NCBI GenBank assembly: GCA_039975855.1
Contig: JBDWGH010000002.1
Location: 372,001 to 436,000, forward strand
Source: Litorimonas sp039975855
GTDB lineage: Bacteria > Pseudomonadota > Alphaproteobacteria > Caulobacterales > Maricaulaceae
Direction of reading: 5' to 3'
DNA length: 64,000 nucleotides
This document shows positions 59,972 through 64,000 of this stretch, one piece after another (the first letter of the stretch is position 1; the number at the start of each line of letters is the position of its first letter). The notes beneath the pieces were generated by a model. That model saw only the letters and a program-made list of their open reading frames with translations. It had not been told where the DNA came from and searched no databases. Made by a program: the position numbers and the translations under genes.

Positions 59972-60643
59972 TTATCCGTCCGACGCCTCAAATGCATAGG
60001 TATTGTTGACGACAGTGACATTGGGCGGGCGGTTTTCGCGCTCGAACCAATCCCACCCAGTTTTAAGGTTGGTCCAAAACAGGTGGTTTGGGTTGCCAGC
60101 GTGGGATTCGAGGTTTTCTGATGTCATCTCAAACGGGAACACATGCACACGGATAAAATTCTGGCCGCCAGCAAAAGCCGCTTCAACATCCGCATAGATT
60201 TCTTCAATCCCCTCATCCGTCATCGCGTAGCAGCCGATAGACACGCAATCCCCATGGACCATTAGGAAGCTTCCTGTGCGATCATGAGATCGATCATAGG
60301 CGTTAGGGAAACCCAGATTGAAGGAGAGGTGATAGCTGGAATTAGGGTTCAGCGAAGACGGTTTGATGAAATAAAACCCTTCCGGTGACTGCCCATCCCC
60401 TTCCCGCAGTTTCGGCCCGAGCGCCCCAGACCACGTGCAGATGTCGAAGCTACGGTCCAAATGAAACCAATCATCCGCCCCTCGCTTCCACATTTGAAGT
60501 ACGCCTTTGTCTTTGGCTTCGGTCGTCTTGATAATACGGATGAATAGCTCTGACGATAAATGGGATTCCATTGGCGGCGTTTGTGCCGAAGGCTGGCAAG
60601 CCCACAAGAATGCCATAGAGATAAGGACGAGCGCACGTTTCAT
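59972..60643 (-). CDS. L,D-transpeptidase-family lipoprotein (YafK-like)
   Basis: A 223-aa predicted lipoprotein (signal ending FLWAC). The YkuD-type catalytic motif is MVHGDCVSIGCYAMTD (His, then Ser-x-Gly-Cys), preceded by DGQSPEGFYFI and SFNLGFPNAYDR. YafK/DpaA-like members act on murein, attaching or releasing outer-membrane lipoprotein from meso-diaminopimelate; which activity applies here is unclear. The C-terminal ~60 residues extend past the domain. Confidence 0.9.
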   Translation of the reverse strand: MKRALVLISMAFLWACQPSAQTPPMESHLSSELFIRIIKTTEAKDKGVLQMWKRGADDWFHLDRSFDICTWSGALGPKLREGDGQSPEGFYFIKPSSLNPNSSYHLSFNLGFPNAYDRSHDRTGSFLMVHGDCVSIGCYAMTDEGIEEIYADVEAAFAGGQNFIRVHVFPFEMTSENLESHAGNPNHLFWTNLKTGWDWFERENRPPNVTVVNNTYAFEASDG

Positions 60644-60693
60644 GACAAAAGCCTATCATGGATATAGATCGCGGGGCAGCCCTGCTCTTTTCC

Positions 60694-60752
60694 GCCATAT
60701 TTCCTAGAAAACTGCCACATTCAGGTCTTTTCGCCGCATTCTCCGCCACATT
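60694..60752. repeat. Four direct GCC(A/G)(C/T)ATT repeats in a divergent promoter region
   Basis: GCCATATT (60694), GCCACATT (60714), GCCGCATT (60733) and GCCACATT (60745) lie between the L,D-transpeptidase and the 60849 gene. Spacings are 20, 19 and 12 nt. Near-helical phasing of the first three would suit a regulator bound cooperatively; no such factor is known to me. Confidence 0.4.
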
Positions 60753-60848
60753 ACCAAAACATTGCCCCAAAATCAGCACAGCTCCGTCCATCCCTCGCCA
60801 TTGAAGCCCTCCAATTAGGTTTCATCAACACTAGAGAGGGCTAAGACC

Positions 60849-61514
60849 ATGAAAACACTTTTGAAAACCGCCGCAATTGCCGCCTTAATCACAGGCTTTG
60901 CAAATATCGCGCAGGCAGGATCGCCGACCGCATTTGCCGACGACGATTATCTCGCCATGGTCGAGCCTGCCAAAATCATGACACCACATAACGGATCAGC
61001 AGAATTGCGTCAGGCCGCCTTTATCGAAACTGAAAAACTAAACGCCAAATCGCGCATTGCGATTGCCCGTATTGATGGCGGACGATTCATCGCAACCCCG
61101 CACACCGAAGAAGCCGATTGGACATTTCTTGATAAGCGCGTTGACGTAAAACTAGACGTGCTGAGCGCCAGCGATCATTTCAAATACCTTCCGGAACTGG
61201 ATTTCCAAGGCGTGGATACGGACAATAAAATCGATGAAATCCGTATCACGGCTGCCAATGAAGGCTACTCCCACGTTATCCTCTACGGCATGGGCGCGGA
61301 CGCTTACTGGTCCAGTTTTGGCGGCAAGGCATTGTCTGAAACAGGCCTGACCGTTCACGAGGATTGCGGCAGTTGGGAAGAAGCAGAGGCCAAAGCCCTC
61401 CTCGTCGATACACACACAGGTGAAGTTCTCGGTACGGCCAAAGCCGATGATGTGACCCATAACATCGGCTATCTCGCCGATGACATGGAGCGCGTCATCA
61501 AAACACTGACTTAA
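60849..61514 (+). CDS. Unrecognised exported protein B (related to 58949-59743)
   Basis: A 221-aa protein with a Sec signal peptide (ALITGFANIAQA-G). It is soluble rather than lipidated, unlike its relative. Shared elements are SRIAIARIDGGRFIATP, the Trp helix EADWTFLDKRVDVK, RITAANEGYSHVILYGMGAD and EAEAKALLVDTHTGEVLG. Two Cys are absent apart from one near EDCGSW. Probably periplasmic; role unknown. A strong terminator follows. Confidence 0.74.
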   Translation: MKTLLKTAAIAALITGFANIAQAGSPTAFADDDYLAMVEPAKIMTPHNGSAELRQAAFIETEKLNAKSRIAIARIDGGRFIATPHTEEADWTFLDKRVDVKLDVLSASDHFKYLPELDFQGVDTDNKIDEIRITAANEGYSHVILYGMGADAYWSSFGGKALSETGLTVHEDCGSWEEAEAKALLVDTHTGEVLGTAKADDVTHNIGYLADDMERVIKTLT

Positions 61515-61582
61515 GACACCAACCGCCGGGCTACGTCGCGCAAGACCTCTCCCCAAAAGAGGTTTGCGAAACGGGCGGGGCA

Positions 61583-61620
61583 GCAGACGCGGGGTCCTCT
61601 CCCCCTGCGTCTGCATTTTT
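61583..61620 (+). terminator. Intrinsic terminator
   Basis: GCAGACGC and GCGTCTGC form an 8-bp stem extended by GGGG/CCCC with a 2-nt bulge, around TCCTCT, followed by ATTTTT. It lies about 70 nt after the 60849 gene and insulates dnaB. Confidence 0.82.
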
Positions 61621-61732
61621 ATACCCAGCTTTCATGTGGACAAAATTGTATAACAGGCTTAGTGACGAAGTTAGGATATAATTCCTATTTGTGTTTAATG
61701 ACACGTCGTCAAAATAGAGTCACACCGTCCCT

Positions 61733-63235
61733 ATGGTTTTTATAGCAGATAATGATTCGATGGCGGGTTCAGGCCCGGAGCTAGATTCCACACCGCAGAG
61801 CCAAGAGGCCGAAGCTGCCCTGCTCGGCGTATTGCTCTATGACAATGAGGTCTATCACAAAATTTCGCCGATTGTGCAGGCCAAGCATTTCTACAATCCC
61901 GTCCACGTCCGTATTTTTGACGCTGTTGCGCGCCTGATTGAAACCGGCAAACTCGCCGATGCGATTGTCCTGAAGAACCGCTTCTCCCAAGATGAAACCC
62001 TGATTGATATTGGCGGTGTAGAATATCTGGCGCTTTTGCTCGACAATGCCCCGCCGACCTCTACCGCAACTGAATATGCGAAACTCATTTTCGACCTCGC
62101 CATGCGCAGAGAATTGATCCGCCTCTCTGACCTAATCAAAGCCACCGCGACCGATCCAGACAGCGAAGCGGACGCCCAAGCCCAAATCATTGAAGCGGAA
62201 AGCCAGCTCTATAATCTCGCGGAGCTTGGCGGAACACAGCAAGGGTTTGTCGATTTCGAGAATGCCCTCCTCGCCTCGATTGAAATGATGTCTGCCGCCT
62301 TTACGCGGGACGGCAATCTGTCCGGGATTTCCACAGGTCTAATCGATTTAGATCGCCAGCTTGGCGGGCTCCATAAATCAGACCTCATTATTCTCGCGGG
62401 TCGGCCGTCCATGGGGAAAACCTCCCTGGCCACAAACATTGCTTTCCACGTCGCGAAACAATTCAAAAAAGAAAAAGACGAAAACGGGATTGAGAAAACG
62501 ACAGATGGCGGCGTGGTTGGATTCTTCTCTCTGGAGATGAGTTCAGAACAGCTCGCGACGCGCTTGCTGGCAGAACAATCCGGTGTGTCTTCTCACCATA
62601 TCCGCCGCGGTGATATTACCTCTGCGCAATATGAACATATTCGCGACGCAGCGGATGAGATCATCCAAATCCCGTTGCACATCGATGATACAGGCGGCCT
62701 GTCCATCGGCGCGCTCTCCGCGCGGGCAAGACGATTAAAACGCCAAAAAGGCCTCGATTGTATCGTCGTGGATTATCTTCAGCTCCTCACGGGCGGGGCA
62801 GGCATGAGTTCAAACGCGAACCGCGTGCAGGAAGTCTCGATGATTACACAGGGTCTAAAAGCCCTCGCCAAGGAACTGGACGTCCCAGTTCTCGCCCTCG
62901 CCCAGCTCTCCCGTCAGGTTGAGCAGCGCGATGATAAACGCCCACAGCTCTCCGATTTACGAGAATCCGGCTCGATTGAACAAGACGCCGACGTCGTGAT
63001 GTTCGTGTTCCGTGAGGAATATTATCTATCCCGGACAGAACCGTCAGAGGACAATGTCGCCGAACATGAAGAATGGATGGCGAAGATGGAAAAGCTTCAT
63101 GGCAAAGCCGAAGTCATCATCGGCAAGCAACGCCACGGCCCCATCGGAACAGTCGCCCTCTCCTTCCAGCCTAACCTCACAAAATTCGGCAATTGGGTCG
63201 AAGAGGATTATGGCCAAGGTGGCGGTGCGTTTTAG
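61733..63235 (+). CDS. dnaB: Replicative DNA helicase DnaB
   Basis: Hexameric fork helicase, 500 aa. The N-terminal domain begins PQSQEAEAALLGVLLYDNEV, and the RecA-type domain has Walker A LAGRPSMGKTSLATN, the FFSLEMSSEQLATRLL strand, Walker B CIVVDYLQLL and QLSRQVEQRDDKRPQLSDL with the arginine finger. No intein. ATG 61760 is an alternative start, since the first nine residues lie outside the family alignment. Confidence 0.97.
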   Translation: MVFIADNDSMAGSGPELDSTPQSQEAEAALLGVLLYDNEVYHKISPIVQAKHFYNPVHVRIFDAVARLIETGKLADAIVLKNRFSQDETLIDIGGVEYLALLLDNAPPTSTATEYAKLIFDLAMRRELIRLSDLIKATATDPDSEADAQAQIIEAESQLYNLAELGGTQQGFVDFENALLASIEMMSAAFTRDGNLSGISTGLIDLDRQLGGLHKSDLIILAGRPSMGKTSLATNIAFHVAKQFKKEKDENGIEKTTDGGVVGFFSLEMSSEQLATRLLAEQSGVSSHHIRRGDITSAQYEHIRDAADEIIQIPLHIDDTGGLSIGALSARARRLKRQKGLDCIVVDYLQLLTGGAGMSSNANRVQEVSMITQGLKALAKELDVPVLALAQLSRQVEQRDDKRPQLSDLRESGSIEQDADVVMFVFREEYYLSRTEPSEDNVAEHEEWMAKMEKLHGKAEVIIGKQRHGPIGTVALSFQPNLTKFGNWVEEDYGQGGGAF

Positions 63236-63325
63236 GGTTTGGCATGCCCAGAACAAATATGTGACCAGTGATGAACCTCTGATAATTTTATATCGTTGAA
63301 ATCATCAATTCTGAAACGACAAACG

Positions 63326-63790
63326 ATGAAAATATCCAAAACAACAATCATTGACGCGCCCGTTTCATTTGTTTTTCAGATCTTACTCGATGTGGATTTA
63401 GCCCCCAAATGGGTCCCTATGCTTTCTTCATATGGCCGCGTATCTGGAGCTCCAAACAGCGTCGGATCGACCTACCGCAGCGAATTCGATTACGAAGGAT
63501 ATACCTTCGAACAAATGAGCGAGATAAACGCAATTACCTCAAACCAATTCATTCGGTGGTCATACAACACCAAATTTTGTGATGGCGTCGTCGAATATTC
63601 TCTCTCACCGATATCGGGGGCTCAAACCGAAATTGAGCACTTTTCTGAATGCCGATATAAAGGTCTGTCAAAAATTTTGATGTGGATCGCGAAGTCAAAA
63701 TTCAGACGAAAGTCGGAGACGATCATGAACGAGACTCATATGAATTTTAAGCGTCTTGTTGAGGAGCTATATTCGTCTGAATTCGGATAA
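63326..63790 (+). CDS. SRPBCC (START/Bet v1-like) domain protein
   Basis: A 154-aa single polyketide-cyclase-like SRPBCC domain. The first strand and helix ISKTTIIDAPVSFVFQILLD, then APKWVPMLSSYGRV, and the C-terminal helix SETIMNETHMNFKRLVEEL are typical of the fold. Ligand unknown. The start is ATG 63326; a TTG 30 nt upstream is less likely. AT-richer than dnaB. Confidence 0.8.
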   Translation: MKISKTTIIDAPVSFVFQILLDVDLAPKWVPMLSSYGRVSGAPNSVGSTYRSEFDYEGYTFEQMSEINAITSNQFIRWSYNTKFCDGVVEYSLSPISGAQTEIEHFSECRYKGLSKILMWIAKSKFRRKSETIMNETHMNFKRLVEELYSSEFG

Positions 63791-63955
63791 CCATCCGTAA
63801 TATCATCCAATGGCTTAGCTGAAGGGTACAAGCTACCAATAGTTTCGTCATCACAAGATCTGTTATTTTGGTCTACTGGTAAATGACAATTGGATTGCAA
63901 GAATAGCGTTTTAAAATGACGTAAAAGAGACTTTGCAAATACGCCATCCTCGTTT

Positions 63956-64000
63956 CTAAATTTCCGCTTCCTCAAATTTATTAACGACTTCCTCAAGTTT
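63956..64000 (-). CDS. C-terminus of a gene entering from the right edge
   Basis: Reading leftwards from the last base gives KLEEVVNKFEEAEI and a TAG stop, a heptad-like acidic helix typical of a protein C-terminus. Only 14 residues are visible, so neither the family nor the reality of the gene can be confirmed. The overlapping frame ending at 63736 also runs to the edge but has an unlikely composition and overlaps the SRPBCC gene. Confidence 0.3.
   Translation of the reverse strand, partial: KLEEVVNKFEEAEI

Noticed and set aside
63736..63996. 86-codon minus-strand frame at the right edge
   Set aside because: It overlaps the SRPBCC gene and has an unlikely composition; the alternative frame ending at 63956 looks more like a real protein end.
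1..64000. CRISPR array, prophage or integrase
   Set aside because: No regularly spaced repeats, no cas genes, no phage structural or integrase genes were seen on either strand.

Overview
The window is a gene-dense piece of an alphaproteobacterial chromosome. GC looks moderate, around one half by eye. Family resemblance and gene order both point to the marine, dimorphic/stalked part of the class (Maricaulales/Hyphomonadales-like); no 16S gene or tRNA is present, so the genus cannot be fixed. Supporting markers are an NDUFA12-type complex I subunit beside a DUF2155 gene, and the order ruvC-ruvA-ruvB-ybgC-tolQRAB-pal-cpoB-tilS-ftsH-folP, which is typical of Alphaproteobacteria.

Layout. 1-8 kb (+): the 3' part of a large autotransporter, then glnE and parE. 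8-12.8 kb: DUF2155 and NDUFA12 genes (-), a secreted pentapeptide-repeat protein (+), aspS (-), and two small membrane-protein genes (-). 12.8-13.6 kb holds no gene that I can support. 13.6-17.2 kb: a luciferase-like oxidoreductase, a degenerate BLUF protein, small lipoproteins, a SemiSWEET and a DUF985 cupin. 17.2-25.4 kb is a rearranged accessory stretch. It holds a DUF3995 gene plus a truncated second copy abutting a palindromic repeat and a GIY-YIG gene, an AT-rich FRG-domain gene, a dead lipoprotein gene, and thiC flanked on both sides by pieces of thiC. 25.4-36.1 kb is a run of small envelope and redox genes, many of them lipoproteins, with two glutathione-dependent enzymes, an aldo/keto reductase and a canonical BLUF photoreceptor. 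36.2-42 kb (+): serC-serA behind a structured leader, two tandem PagL-like lipid A deacylase paralogues, and purA directly behind a terminator-like hairpin. 42-59 kb: an EamA transporter, then a long minus-strand cluster in which thiD, folP, ftsH, tilS, the Tol-Pal system and ruvABC follow one another, broken by two plus-strand lipoprotein genes. 59-64 kb: an L,D-transpeptidase-like lipoprotein, an orphan secreted protein, dnaB and a SRPBCC protein. A gene probably enters from the right edge on the minus strand.

How the genes work together. The Tol-Pal block (tolQ, tolR, tolA, tolB, pal, cpoB, ybgC) is complete and should couple the inner-membrane proton force to outer-membrane constriction. 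It carries one extra gene between tolR and tolA whose product looks like a TolR periplasmic domain fitted with a signal peptide in place of the membrane anchor; I regard this as the most interesting object in the window. serC and serA are translationally coupled and make serine. thiC and thiD both serve thiamine pyrimidine synthesis but sit far apart, and no TPP riboswitch is visible before thiC. ruvA, ruvB and ruvC process Holliday junctions.

All calls rest on reading the sequence and recognising families from memory; no database search was run. Starts were moved from the longest open frame where a Shine-Dalgarno site, signal peptide or family alignment argued for it, and this is stated per gene.
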